Positions 8,621 to 16,318 of a stretch of 64,000 nt of DNA are shown in pieces. The notes beneath the pieces are model-generated. The model did not search any database. It saw only the letters and a program-made list of their open reading frames with translations, and was not told where the DNA came from. Within the stretch, counting starts at the first letter, position 1. Each line of letters begins with the position of its first letter. The stretch comes from JAHIQC01 sp964565645 (GTDB lineage: Bacteria; Actinomycetota; Coriobacteriia; Anaerosomatales; JAHIQC01). The translations under genes were made by a program, and so were the position numbers. The stretch covers positions 123,133 to 187,132 of the forward strand of contig CAZMFQ010000005.1 in NCBI GenBank assembly GCA_964565645.1, read 5' to 3'.

Positions 8621-9994
8621 CTACAGGGATGCGAGATCGCCGAACGAATCGTCGGCCGGGAACGGCGGCACGGGCTTGGTGAACAGGAAGCCCTGGCCGT
8701 ACCGGACGCCGAGCTCCCGAAGCTTCGCGAGCTCTCCCCGGGTCTCGATGCCCTCGGCGATGAGCGACACGCCGATGCTGTTCGCGAAGCTCACGAGACT
8801 CGCCACGAGTTGCGCACGCACCTCGTCGGTATCGATGTCCCTCACGAGGGACAGGTCGATCTTGAGCCACTCGGGGTGTACCTCAGCCAGGCACTGCAGA
8901 GAGCCGTATCCGGCGCCCGCGTCGTCGACGGCCACCCTGAACCCGAGCGCCCGCAGGTACTCGAGGGTGGAGCGGAACGACGCGAAATCGGTGATCGCCG
9001 CGCGCTCGGTGATCTCGAGCACGATGCGGTCGGGAGTCACCCCCGACTGTGCGAGGAGCGTCGCGGTCATGATCTCGCGCAGTTCCGGGTCCGCGACCGC
9101 GTCGGGCTCGATGTTGATGAACATCAGACGCCCGGGGGGCAGCGTCGCGGCCGCCTCGAGGGCCTTCTTGCGGCACAACCGCTCCAGACGCAACACCAGA
9201 TCCGCGTCGTAGGCGACCCTGAACAACTTGTCGGGCCGTTCGAACTCGCTGTCGGCGGGTCCCCGCGTCAGGGCCTCGTAGCCGACGACATACATCTCGT
9301 GGATCTCGAAGACCGGGTGCACGAGTGTGCTGACCTGCTCGTTCCTGATGATCTCGGCCAGGTGCTCGCGGCGCCGCTCGTGGTCGACCGATTCGCGCGT
9401 GTTCGAGTCCTGCAGGGCGCGATCGAGCCCGTCGTGCACGAGACGCTCCAGCCGCACGCCCGAGTCGTGATGCACGGTCGAGGCGCCGACGTAGCATCCG
9501 AACTTCTTGAAGACCGCGGGCTCCATCTCCTGCTCGAGGTACTCGCGCACCGAGCGCTCGACCTTCTGCACGATCATCTGCCGGGCCTCAGGCTCGATGC
9601 GTACGCTGTTGCGAGGCGGCGAGAGCACCACGACGAAGGAGTTCCCGGAGATCATGAGTTCCGCGATTATGTCCGAGTCGCGCAGCACGCTGCCGGTGAT
9701 GGCCTCTAAAGCGTGCGCAACCTGACGCATGACGTCGTCGAAGACCTTCCAGCCGTAGATCTCCTCGATCTTGCTGTAGCGGACGATGTTCACGCACAGA
9801 AGCGATACCTCGCCCCGGTCCTCGAGCAGCATCTGGATGCGCGGGAACAGGAGCGGAGTCGTCGGGAGCCCGGTCACCGGGTCGAAGAGGAGCTTGCGGA
9901 CCTCGGGATGCGCCTCGATCACGTCGTGGAACTCGAGCCACGACTCGAGCAGGAACGCCCGAGACTCCGGGATCACATCTTCTGAATCCGACAT
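8621..9994 (-). CDS. EAL-domain cyclic-di-GMP phosphodiesterase with degenerate GGDEF domain
   Basis: Cytoplasmic protein of 457 residues. The N-terminal region (about 35-195) is GGDEF-like (DPVTGLPTTPLLFPRI opening), but the signature loop reads SGNSF at 116-120, so cyclase activity is very unlikely. The C-terminal EAL domain (about 215-445) keeps the motif EAL at 240-242, NIEPD, EITER, DDAGAGY, KIDLSLV and AEGIE, the metal- and substrate-binding set of active phosphodiesterases. It should therefore hydrolyse c-di-GMP, perhaps modulated by the dead cyclase domain. There is no membrane segment or receiver. Its stop lies 23 bases before the selD start on the same strand, so it may be the first gene of the selenium run; a functional link is not obvious. 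Confidence 0.9.
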   Translation of the reverse strand: MSDSEDVIPESRAFLLESWLEFHDVIEAHPEVRKLLFDPVTGLPTTPLLFPRIQMLLEDRGEVSLLCVNIVRYSKIEEIYGWKVFDDVMRQVAHALEAITGSVLRDSDIIAELMISGNSFVVVLSPPRNSVRIEPEARQMIVQKVERSVREYLEQEMEPAVFKKFGCYVGASTVHHDSGVRLERLVHDGLDRALQDSNTRESVDHERRREHLAEIIRNEQVSTLVHPVFEIHEMYVVGYEALTRGPADSEFERPDKLFRVAYDADLVLRLERLCRKKALEAAATLPPGRLMFINIEPDAVADPELREIMTATLLAQSGVTPDRIVLEITERAAITDFASFRSTLEYLRALGFRVAVDDAGAGYGSLQCLAEVHPEWLKIDLSLVRDIDTDEVRAQLVASLVSFANSIGVSLIAEGIETRGELAKLRELGVRYGQGFLFTKPVPPFPADDSFGDLASL

Positions 9995-10051
9995 GCGCCG
10001 ACCCTCCGCCCTGAACCGGTTCGAGACAAGTCTACCCCAAGCCGCCCGGCC

Positions 10052-12085
10052 CTATCGGTACACGAGGCGGAGAGCGACGGCGCCGTTGGCGGGCACCGGG
10101 ACGCCGAAGGTCGCATCGCCGACCGCGACCGGCTGCCCGCCCCGTACATCCGCGATGGAGGCGACGGGCCGTTCGAGCGAGAGCCCGGCCGTCACCTTGT
10201 CCGCCGTGTGATTGAGCAGGACGAGGATATCGTCCTCATCGCCCAGGAACAGAGCGGTCTCGACCTGCGGGGCATCGCACTCGATCGGGGCTCCGCATCC
10301 GGCGGCGCGGGCGACGGCCCCGTAGACCGTCTGGAGCATGGCGGCCACCGGAAGCGGCGAGGCGTACGGATCGCCCTGCGCGAGGGCGCGTTCGACGGGC
10401 GCGGCCATGTAGATCGCGCGCCCCTGCCCGAGCTGGTTGAGCGTGAGCAGCGGGCTGCCCTTGGAGTCCGTCGCCACGACGGTCGCGCCTCCATGGCCGA
10501 GGAGCGCGAAGTTCGGCACCTCCAAAGACGCGTCGAACGAGCGGAGCGCGCCCAGCACGTCGGCCTGAGCGACCCGGCACGACAGGCGCTCGCGTCCGCC
10601 CCCGTCGCCGAGGAACTCCACCCCGAAGATCTCGCGGATGGCGGGGTGTGCGTCTCCCCCGCCGTAGGACAGCACGAGCGAACCGCCGCCCTGCACGAAC
10701 TCGGCGAGGCGCTCCCATGACGCTGCCTCGAGTTCGAACGTCGACGGGACGATGAGCACGGAGTACGCCGCGAACTCGTCGGTCTCGCGCGCGATGGCCA
10801 CGGGCACATGCGCCTGCTTCGCGGCGATATAGGCCTGCAGACAGGCCCGGGGGTCGTACAACCCCGCGAGGTTCGGGAGCGGGGCGTAGCGTTCGTTGGG
10901 TATGAGCACCGCTGTGCGCTCCTGCGCCAGCTGGTAGCGGCGCAGGTCGATGCGCGCGGCGACACGGATGAACGACGCGACCTCCTCGAATGCGGGCTTC
11001 GGCTCACCCTCGGTATCGGCCAGGCCCACGAGCACCTCGAAGGGATCCCTGAAGTACGGCTCGCGGCGCTCGGTATCGAGGTCGCGGTAGCGGCGAAGCA
11101 ACACACCGGCGGCGCGGTTCATGAACGCGGAGTACAGTGCCGTGCGCACGAACGCGCTCTCCTCGGCAGCCGAATTGTCGAGCGCGAACACCCCGGCGTC
11201 ATCCATGACGACCGGCAGCTCACGCGCCGCCGAACGCAGCAGGAACGAGTCGAGGTAGGTGCTCGGCCCGAGCGTCAGCGGGCCCTCGGCCGCATACGCC
11301 CGGTAGGCGGAGGTCGCGTGACTCACGAGGAACTCGTTGTCGTCGAGCGCCGCGCGGGGATCGACGCCCGTGTGCCGGAACAGTGTCTCGGGATCCACGG
11401 AGATGATGACCGGACGGTCCGGGTCGACCTCGCGCACGGCTTCCCTGAGTTGCCCCGCCCATGCCTCGAACGCCCCGGCGGACTCGAAGCCCGAGGCGAA
11501 CGCCTCGTTTGCCAGGTCCCAAGCGAACACCGCCGTCTCGGACCGGAAGCGGTTCACGACCTTCTGGACGAGAGCGACCTCGCGCTGGATCAGGTACGAG
11601 TCGGTGCGGGGGTCGCGCCGCTTGCCCCAGGGCACGTCTAGCATCTCGGCGAGGCGGTCGTCGGCGAAGAAGCACACGATGACCTGCAACTTGTGCTCCC
11701 GCGCCGCGGCAAGGACGTCCGCGAACCGCTCGAGCGCGTCCTCGTCGTACTGCCCGACCTGCGGCTCCAGCACCTTCCAAGACAGGAACACGCGGATGAT
11801 CGAGAGACGGGCCTCGGCGAATGCCGCGAAGTCGGCGGTCACGTCGCCCGTGTACCAGTCGTCCCAGCTCTGCGTCTCGGTGTCGAGCGGGTAGTAGTTC
11901 ACGCCCACCGGGAACAGCGCGTTGCGCCGCGGCGTCTTGCCCGGAGGCGTGGCGGCCGGCGCGGAGGCCACGTCCACCGCGGCGACGACGGGCTTGGCGG
12001 ACTTCTTCTTGGATGTCTCAGGCGCCGCCTTGGGCGCGGCCTGGCGTGTGGCCTTTCGGTCCTGGCTTCCCCGACGGGTCGGCAT
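10052..12085 (-). CDS. Glycosidase-fold (GH5/GH42-like TIM barrel) protein, catalytic status doubtful
   Basis: Protein of 677 residues. Residues 1-55 are Lys/Ala/Pro-rich with no signal peptide, so it is probably cytoplasmic. A TIM-barrel glycosidase domain follows (about 56-390) with GVNYYPLD, SIIRVFLSW and FAWDLANEAF, where Asn193-Glu194 matches the acid/base NE pair of clan A enzymes. At the place where the nucleophile Glu is expected after strand 7 the sequence reads PVVMDDAGVF (Asp295-Asp296), so hydrolysis may be lost or changed. The C-terminal part (about 405-600) resembles the amidotransferase-like/trimerisation domain of GH42 enzymes (VLIVPSTFEL, GGSLVLSYGGGD), with a small terminal beta domain. 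The start is 1 base after the TPR gene stop. Substrate unknown. Confidence 0.6.
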   Translation of the reverse strand: MPTRRGSQDRKATRQAAPKAAPETSKKKSAKPVVAAVDVASAPAATPPGKTPRRNALFPVGVNYYPLDTETQSWDDWYTGDVTADFAAFAEARLSIIRVFLSWKVLEPQVGQYDEDALERFADVLAAAREHKLQVIVCFFADDRLAEMLDVPWGKRRDPRTDSYLIQREVALVQKVVNRFRSETAVFAWDLANEAFASGFESAGAFEAWAGQLREAVREVDPDRPVIISVDPETLFRHTGVDPRAALDDNEFLVSHATSAYRAYAAEGPLTLGPSTYLDSFLLRSAARELPVVMDDAGVFALDNSAAEESAFVRTALYSAFMNRAAGVLLRRYRDLDTERREPYFRDPFEVLVGLADTEGEPKPAFEEVASFIRVAARIDLRRYQLAQERTAVLIPNERYAPLPNLAGLYDPRACLQAYIAAKQAHVPVAIARETDEFAAYSVLIVPSTFELEAASWERLAEFVQGGGSLVLSYGGGDAHPAIREIFGVEFLGDGGGRERLSCRVAQADVLGALRSFDASLEVPNFALLGHGGATVVATDSKGSPLLTLNQLGQGRAIYMAAPVERALAQGDPYASPLPVAAMLQTVYGAVARAAGCGAPIECDAPQVETALFLGDEDDILVLLNHTADKVTAGLSLERPVASIADVRGGQPVAVGDATFGVPVPANGAVALRLVYR

Positions 12086-12086
12086 C

Positions 12087-13250
12087 CTACGACCTCCCCT
12101 CGGCGTACGTGTCGTAGAGCTGCCAGAACAGGCCCTGGCGGCGCGTGTCGTGGTACGCCGCCCGGCGCACCTCCCACATCGCCTCGGCGTGCCGCCCCTC
12201 GGTCAGGAGCACCGCGGCCAGCCCGAAACGCGCGCGCACGCACGCCGGGTCGAGAGCGAGGGCCTTGCGATAGGACTGTGCCGCCTGCCCGTACTTCTGC
12301 AGGCCGAGGAGCGCCTCCGCATAGAGCACATGCGGCATCGGCTGGTTCGGGACCGCCTTGGCGAGCGCGGCGAACACGCGGGCCGCGTTCTTGGAAAGGC
12401 CGGCGCGCTTGGAGAACGCCACACCGAGCGCGTAGACCGCGGTAGGGGTCTTGGTTGAGATCGTGAGCGCGCGCAACGCGCAGGACATGGCCTCGTTCAC
12501 GGCCTCCTGTTTGAGATAGAGATACGCGGTCAACCCGAGCGCCTCGGGATCGTCGGCGTTCTCGTCGAGCACCGCCCGGATCAACTCGGCGGCGCTGAAG
12601 AAGTCCTCCTCGAACGCGAGTGCGCCGGCCGCCTCGAGACGCGCGGTGCGGTCCTCGGGCACCTCCGCCGGGTCCGGCGCGGGATTGCCGTCGTCGTAGA
12701 TCCCGGCGAGCGCGAAGAACAGGTCGTCCTGACTGGGATCGAGCTCGCCCGCCTTGCGGAAGCCCGGCAACGCGGTCGCCATCCCCTCCTTCTTGAGGGC
12801 GGCGACGGCCAGGTTGTACATCGCGCGGGCCTCGGCCGGATCGAGCTCCAGCGCCTTGCGCCAGGCGTCGATGGCCTCGTCGTCGAAGGCAGCGGCGGCG
12901 AACGCTTCGCCGAGCTGGACGTGGGCGGTCACCAGATCGGGCACCACCTCGGCCAACTCGTGCCAGACCAGGATCGACTGGTCCCACATGCCGCCGCGCC
13001 GGTCATACGCCAGGCCCAGGGCGAGATAGGCCGGAGCGCAGTCGGGGTCGATCTCGATGGCACGGCTCGCCGCCGAGATCGCCTCATCATAGAAGTCGCC
13101 GGTGAGCATGAGTTCCGCGAGCAGGCAGTGGGTCAGCGCCTCGTTCTCGTCGATGCGCAGCGCCTGGTAGCAGGCCTCGACGGCCGGCTGCACATGCCCC
13201 TGGCGCGCGAGACCCTCGGCGAGCGCGAGCTGCTTGGAGCGATCGGCCAT
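12087..13250 (-). CDS. Tetratricopeptide-repeat protein
   Basis: Soluble protein of 387 residues built almost wholly of TPR helices from residue 1 to about 375 (for example QGHVQPAVEACYQALRIDENEALTHC, shortened here to its pattern: A at 8, Y at 11, A/L at 20, P/E at 27). No signal peptide, membrane segment or enzymatic domain. It overlaps the corrinoid-type gene upstream by one base and is followed after one base by the glycosidase-fold gene, so the three are made together. A scaffold between those two proteins is a reasonable guess; the sequence does not reveal partners. Confidence 0.85.
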   Translation of the reverse strand: MADRSKQLALAEGLARQGHVQPAVEACYQALRIDENEALTHCLLAELMLTGDFYDEAISAASRAIEIDPDCAPAYLALGLAYDRRGGMWDQSILVWHELAEVVPDLVTAHVQLGEAFAAAAFDDEAIDAWRKALELDPAEARAMYNLAVAALKKEGMATALPGFRKAGELDPSQDDLFFALAGIYDDGNPAPDPAEVPEDRTARLEAAGALAFEEDFFSAAELIRAVLDENADDPEALGLTAYLYLKQEAVNEAMSCALRALTISTKTPTAVYALGVAFSKRAGLSKNAARVFAALAKAVPNQPMPHVLYAEALLGLQKYGQAAQSYRKALALDPACVRARFGLAAVLLTEGRHAEAMWEVRRAAYHDTRRQGLFWQLYDTYAEGRS

Positions 13251-13903
13251 CAGACACCGGCCTTGAGACGATCGCGCGCGATCCGGTCGATGAGCTTGAG
13301 CGCGCTCTCCGCACCTCGCACGATGCCGTTGCCGCCGACGTCCTTGGCGAGCTTGGCATCGGCCTCGAACGGGCCTCCGGCCACCAGGATGACCACGTCA
13401 TCGTGTCCGGCTGTCGAGAGCATCTCGCGCACGCGGGCGGCCTCCCGGGCCGTCGACACCATGCTCGCGCAGACGATCGCGATGCGGGCGCCGGTCTCCT
13501 CGATGCGCTCGAGGTACTCCGCGGGCCGCACATCGACGCCCAGGTCGATGACCCGGTGTCCCGCTTCCTTGAGCGCGGCACCCACGATGTTCTTGTCGAT
13601 CGCGTGGTAGTCGCGGTGCATCGCACCGATGATGACGGTCACGCCCGTGTCCTGCGCCTGTGCGGGCGGAGTCACGAAACTCGTGATCTGCTCGGCGACC
13701 ACCGCCGCCTGGGTGAACGTGTACTCGTCGATCGCGCCCGACGCCCACGCACCGCCGAGCAACGACATCGCGGGCGCGAAGAGCGTGTCGAACAGCGAGG
13801 CCTGCTCCACGCCGGAGCGCTTGACCTTCTCGATGACCGCGATGGCCGCGGCTGGGTCCTGACTCACGAACGCCTGGTAGAGCCTGGCGGCGTCATCGGC
13901 CAT
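13250..13903 (-). CDS. Cobalamin-binding-type (MtaC/CarH-like) protein with altered signature
   Basis: Two-domain corrinoid-protein fold of 217 residues: helical cap (about 1-80), then a Rossmann-like B12 domain (about 87-210). The base-off signature DxHxxG is present as D98-Y-H100-A-I-D103, so Asp and the cobalt-ligating His are kept but Gly is replaced by Asp. Ser147 and Gly176-Gly177 fit the remaining conserved positions (SxL...GG). The cap has Trp53 in GGAWASG as in the CarH group, but the following Wx9EH pair is replaced by Phe63-Thr64. No methyltransferase or DNA-binding domain is attached. It leads a run with TPR and glycosidase-fold genes. It may bind a corrinoid as sensor or carrier; this needs testing. 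Confidence 0.75.
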   Translation of the reverse strand: MADDAARLYQAFVSQDPAAAIAVIEKVKRSGVEQASLFDTLFAPAMSLLGGAWASGAIDEYTFTQAAVVAEQITSFVTPPAQAQDTGVTVIIGAMHRDYHAIDKNIVGAALKEAGHRVIDLGVDVRPAEYLERIEETGARIAIVCASMVSTAREAARVREMLSTAGHDDVVILVAGGPFEADAKLAKDVGGNGIVRGAESALKLIDRIARDRLKAGV

Positions 13904-14040
13904 GTCGCGGCCTCCTTCCCGATCTCGCAGTCGGCGTCAAACCGCCACCCGCCCTTGGGTCGACGATGACGATGCCGTAAGTATCGCAGAGGAGCACGGT
14001 CCCTCAAACCCGACGAGGGTCCCGCGTTCCCCGGTTTCGC

Positions 14041-14130
14041 TGGTAGCGGTGGTGGGATTCGAACCCACACGGCCTTGCGGCCAGAGGCTTTTAAGGCCCC
14101 CTCCTGTACCAGTTCGGATACACCGCCGCT
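14041..14130 (-). tRNA. tRNA-Leu (anticodon UAA), CCA encoded
   Basis: Cloverleaf on the minus strand. The anticodon stem GGGGC/GCCTC has the loop CTTAAAA, giving anticodon TAA. A long variable arm GGCC-GCAA-GGCC marks a class II tRNA, the T arm is GTGGG-TTCGAAT-CCCAC, the discriminator is A73 and CCA is encoded. U8, A14, G18 and G19 are in place. The acceptor stem is imperfect: the 5' strand AGCGGCGG and 3' strand CACCGCT pair with one C-A mismatch and one extra 5' base, so the mature 5' end is either 14130 or 14129. It decodes UUA, a codon expected to be rare in this G+C-rich genome. tRNA-Sec was considered and excluded by the anticodon. Confidence 0.85.
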
Positions 14131-14184
14131 GATCCCGGCCTTCGGCCTGTCCGCCGAGGAGCCATATGGCGAACCCCGACGGGC

Positions 14185-15138
14185 TCACGACGGCTCTCCT
14201 GAACAGGCGTCCAGCAGGATTCCGTAGAGTATGTCGTGCTCGGAGACGATGGTCGAGTCCGTGCCCGCGAGTGCCATCACCGTCTCGAGCACAAGGATGC
14301 CCGCGACGATCACTCCCGCGCGCTCGGGATGCAGGCCCACGACACGCGCGCGGGCATCAAGCGGCATCGCCGCGAGCGTCTCGAGCACGTCTGCTACGTC
14401 CGCGCCCGTCACGATGCTCCCGTGTACGGCGTCGGGATCATAGGGCTCCATCTCCCGCAGCACGGACACCACCGTGGTCGCAGTACCGGCGACCGACACC
14501 AGGACAGCGGGGCGTTCCGCCAGCGCGTCGAAGTAGGGTCTGAACATCTCCACCGCATGCGAACGCGCGGCGCCGAGCTCTGTGATCGAGGGCGGATCCG
14601 AACGCAGGTACACTTCGGTCAGTCTGCGCGACCCGATGTCGAAGGAGCGCGCCATCGATATCTCGACCCGCCTGTCGGTCGCCGGACCGGTGGCCGATCC
14701 GTACACGAGTTCGGTCGAGCCGCCGCCTATGTCGTCGAGCAGCACCCGTTCGACATCCATCTGCGAAGTGGCCCCGAGGAACGACAGATAGGCCTCGCGC
14801 GATCCTTCGATGACCTGCGGCTCGATGCCGTACGGCGCGAGTGCGTCGATGAACGCCCCGGAGTTTGAAGCGTCCCGGGACGCCGAGGTCGCAACAGCCT
14901 CGATCCGATCGACTCCGAGTCCCGCGATGGTGGAAGCGTATCCGGCGATCGCGCTACGTACGCGTTCGATAGCCCGCGCGGACAACTCTCCGGTCGCCGC
15001 CAAGCCCTCACCGAGGTGAGTGATGTCCGTACTGCGCGCGAGCTCGCGGATCCCGTCGGGCGAGACGTCGGCGACGAGCAGCCGCGTGGTGACCGTCCCC
15101 ATATCGATGGCAGCCACACGCTGCACGCCGGCCGTCAT
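14185..15138 (-). CDS. Ppx/GppA-family exopolyphosphatase
   Basis: Phosphatase of the actin-like ATPase superfamily (317 residues; the short, two-domain form common in actinobacteria). It has the phosphate-1 loop AAIDMGTVTTRLLV near residue 10, the phosphate-2 loop LDDIGGGSTELVYG and the adenosine-type segment SVAGTATTVVSV. It probably hydrolyses polyphosphate or pppGpp, but the two activities cannot be told apart from sequence. ATG 15138 overlaps the stop of the DUF501 gene in an ATGA arrangement, giving tight coupling. The usual actinobacterial order ftsB - DUF501 - ppx is kept. A longer upstream extension of the frame is arginine-rich shadow sequence. Confidence 0.88.
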   Translation of the reverse strand: MTAGVQRVAAIDMGTVTTRLLVADVSPDGIRELARSTDITHLGEGLAATGELSARAIERVRSAIAGYASTIAGLGVDRIEAVATSASRDASNSGAFIDALAPYGIEPQVIEGSREAYLSFLGATSQMDVERVLLDDIGGGSTELVYGSATGPATDRRVEISMARSFDIGSRRLTEVYLRSDPPSITELGAARSHAVEMFRPYFDALAERPAVLVSVAGTATTVVSVLREMEPYDPDAVHGSIVTGADVADVLETLAAMPLDARARVVGLHPERAGVIVAGILVLETVMALAGTDSTIVSEHDILYGILLDACSGEPS

Positions 15139-15656
15139 GCGTCCTCCGTCCTGCCTGCCGCGATGCGCGCAAGACAGATCTCGTCCGGACACCACAGCGG
15201 GTCGGCGTCCGCGAGGACCTGCGCGCCGATCGGGTCGTCGATACCCGCGAGCGCCGCCGCGACGTGCGCGTGGATGCACTTGGTCGCGAAGGAGTCGCGC
15301 TGCCCGGCGATGCCCACACCGGCGCAGGGGTCCTCACCGCCCGCTCTCTCGGCCCGCCGGGCGCGGTACTGCTCCTCGGCAAGGAGCATCTTGGCCGCTA
15401 GACCGGGGTCCTCGGCGATGCGCGCCCTCCACTCGGACGCGAGCCCCGCACTCTCGAGACCGTCGACGTAGGCCGAAAGCCACGGGCAGGTGAGCCAGTA
15501 CAGGGTGGGGAAACGCTCCCCGTCGCTCAGGAGCGGAGAGGTCATGATGGTGGTCGGCCGGCCGTGCACGCAGCGAGCGACGACCTCCCAGTCGCCCCGC
15601 GGGCGCCGACCGAGCTGCGCGTCGAGCACCACGTCGTCAGGCGTGTGGATGAGCAT
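15135..15656 (-). CDS. DUF501 family protein
   Basis: Protein of 173 residues matching the DUF501 family: the N-terminal pattern QLGRRPRGDWEVVARC, then LSDGERFPTLYWLTCPWL, and a C-terminal part with conserved cysteines (GGEDPCAGVGIAGQRD, TKCIHAH, LWCPDEICL). It sits between the FtsB/DivIC-like gene (15 bases before) and ppx (4-base overlap), the arrangement known across actinobacteria. The biochemical function is not established in what I know of the family. The clustered cysteines could bind metal. Confidence 0.88.
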   Translation of the reverse strand: MLIHTPDDVVLDAQLGRRPRGDWEVVARCVHGRPTTIMTSPLLSDGERFPTLYWLTCPWLSAYVDGLESAGLASEWRARIAEDPGLAAKMLLAEEQYRARRAERAGGEDPCAGVGIAGQRDSFATKCIHAHVAAALAGIDDPIGAQVLADADPLWCPDEICLARIAAGRTEDA

Positions 15657-15671
15657 CGGAACCGTTCGCCC

Positions 15672-16202
15672 CTATTCGAAGCCGAAGAGCATGTCGAGCA
15701 CGCGCTGCCATCCGCCGTCGTCCCCGGCCCCGACCGACGCGGAGTTCGGCGCGGTGTCCACATCGATGGTGGTGGTGGGCTCGGTCTGTCCGTCCTCGAG
15801 GACGACGTAGAGGTTCTCCCCCTCCTTGACCAGGCCCAGACTCTCGCGGGCGACCTCCTCGACGCCCTCGGGCGTCTTGAGACGGTCGACCTCGGCGCGC
15901 AGTTTCGAGTTGCGTTCCTTGAGGCTCGAGAGTTCCTGTTCGAGGCGCTGCTTCTCCCGCTCCTCGTGGTACTGCATGCGCGCGACGGGATAGAAGGACC
16001 ACGCTGCGATGATGACCAGTACGGCGATGGAGAGCGGCGCTATCCAGGCGAGTCGCCGAGGGCTGCGGGCCTGGGGGCGAGAGGTCGTGCGAGGGCGCTT
16101 GGCGCTGCCTGAAGATGCGGAACGCGAAGCGGCAGCGCGCGGAGCCGTGCACCCGCGTCTGCTCGCTGTGGCCCCTTGCCGCGACGTCGGTCTCGATGCC
16201 AT
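15672..16202 (-). CDS. Septum formation initiator protein, FtsB/DivIC type
   Basis: Bitopic division protein of 176 residues from ATG 16202. The basic Ala/Arg/Ser-rich cytoplasmic tail (about 1-50) is followed by one transmembrane helix (about 52-72, LSIAVLVIIAAWSFY) and a coiled coil (about 75-110) rich in Glu, Leu, Arg and Lys. The short conserved motif VEEVARESLGLVKEGE and an acidic C-terminal tail follow. FtsB/DivIC proteins join FtsL and FtsQ/DivIB in the divisome. The start is uncertain: the frame remains open to 16274 and no strong ribosome-binding site precedes ATG 16202. Neighbouring DUF501 and ppx support the assignment. Confidence 0.85.
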   Translation of the reverse strand: MASRPTSRQGATASRRGCTAPRAAASRSASSGSAKRPRTTSRPQARSPRRLAWIAPLSIAVLVIIAAWSFYPVARMQYHEEREKQRLEQELSSLKERNSKLRAEVDRLKTPEGVEEVARESLGLVKEGENLYVVLEDGQTEPTTTIDVDTAPNSASVGAGDDGGWQRVLDMLFGFE

Positions 16203-16318
16203 GAGTACGGGTGTCCTGTGTGAAGGCCAGCGATGCCGAGAGCGGTGATCCGCCCTCACGGCGCATGATATCACAGGTAGGCCGGGCGTATCACCTAAAC
16301 CTGAGGCTGAGGTCTACC

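Noticed and set aside
10013..10034. TAGACT (-10 like) followed by the palindrome GAACCGGTTC upstream of the EAL gene, read as a LexA box
   Set aside because: The actinobacterial LexA box needs four bases between the GAAC and GTTC half sites; here there are two. No matching -35 was seen. It may still be some other operator.
14041..14130. tRNA-Sec (selC) as identity of the only tRNA
   Set aside because: The long variable arm and 8-base 5' acceptor strand are suggestive, but the anticodon is TAA rather than TCA, the D stem is short and the discriminator is A, all of which fit tRNA-Leu.
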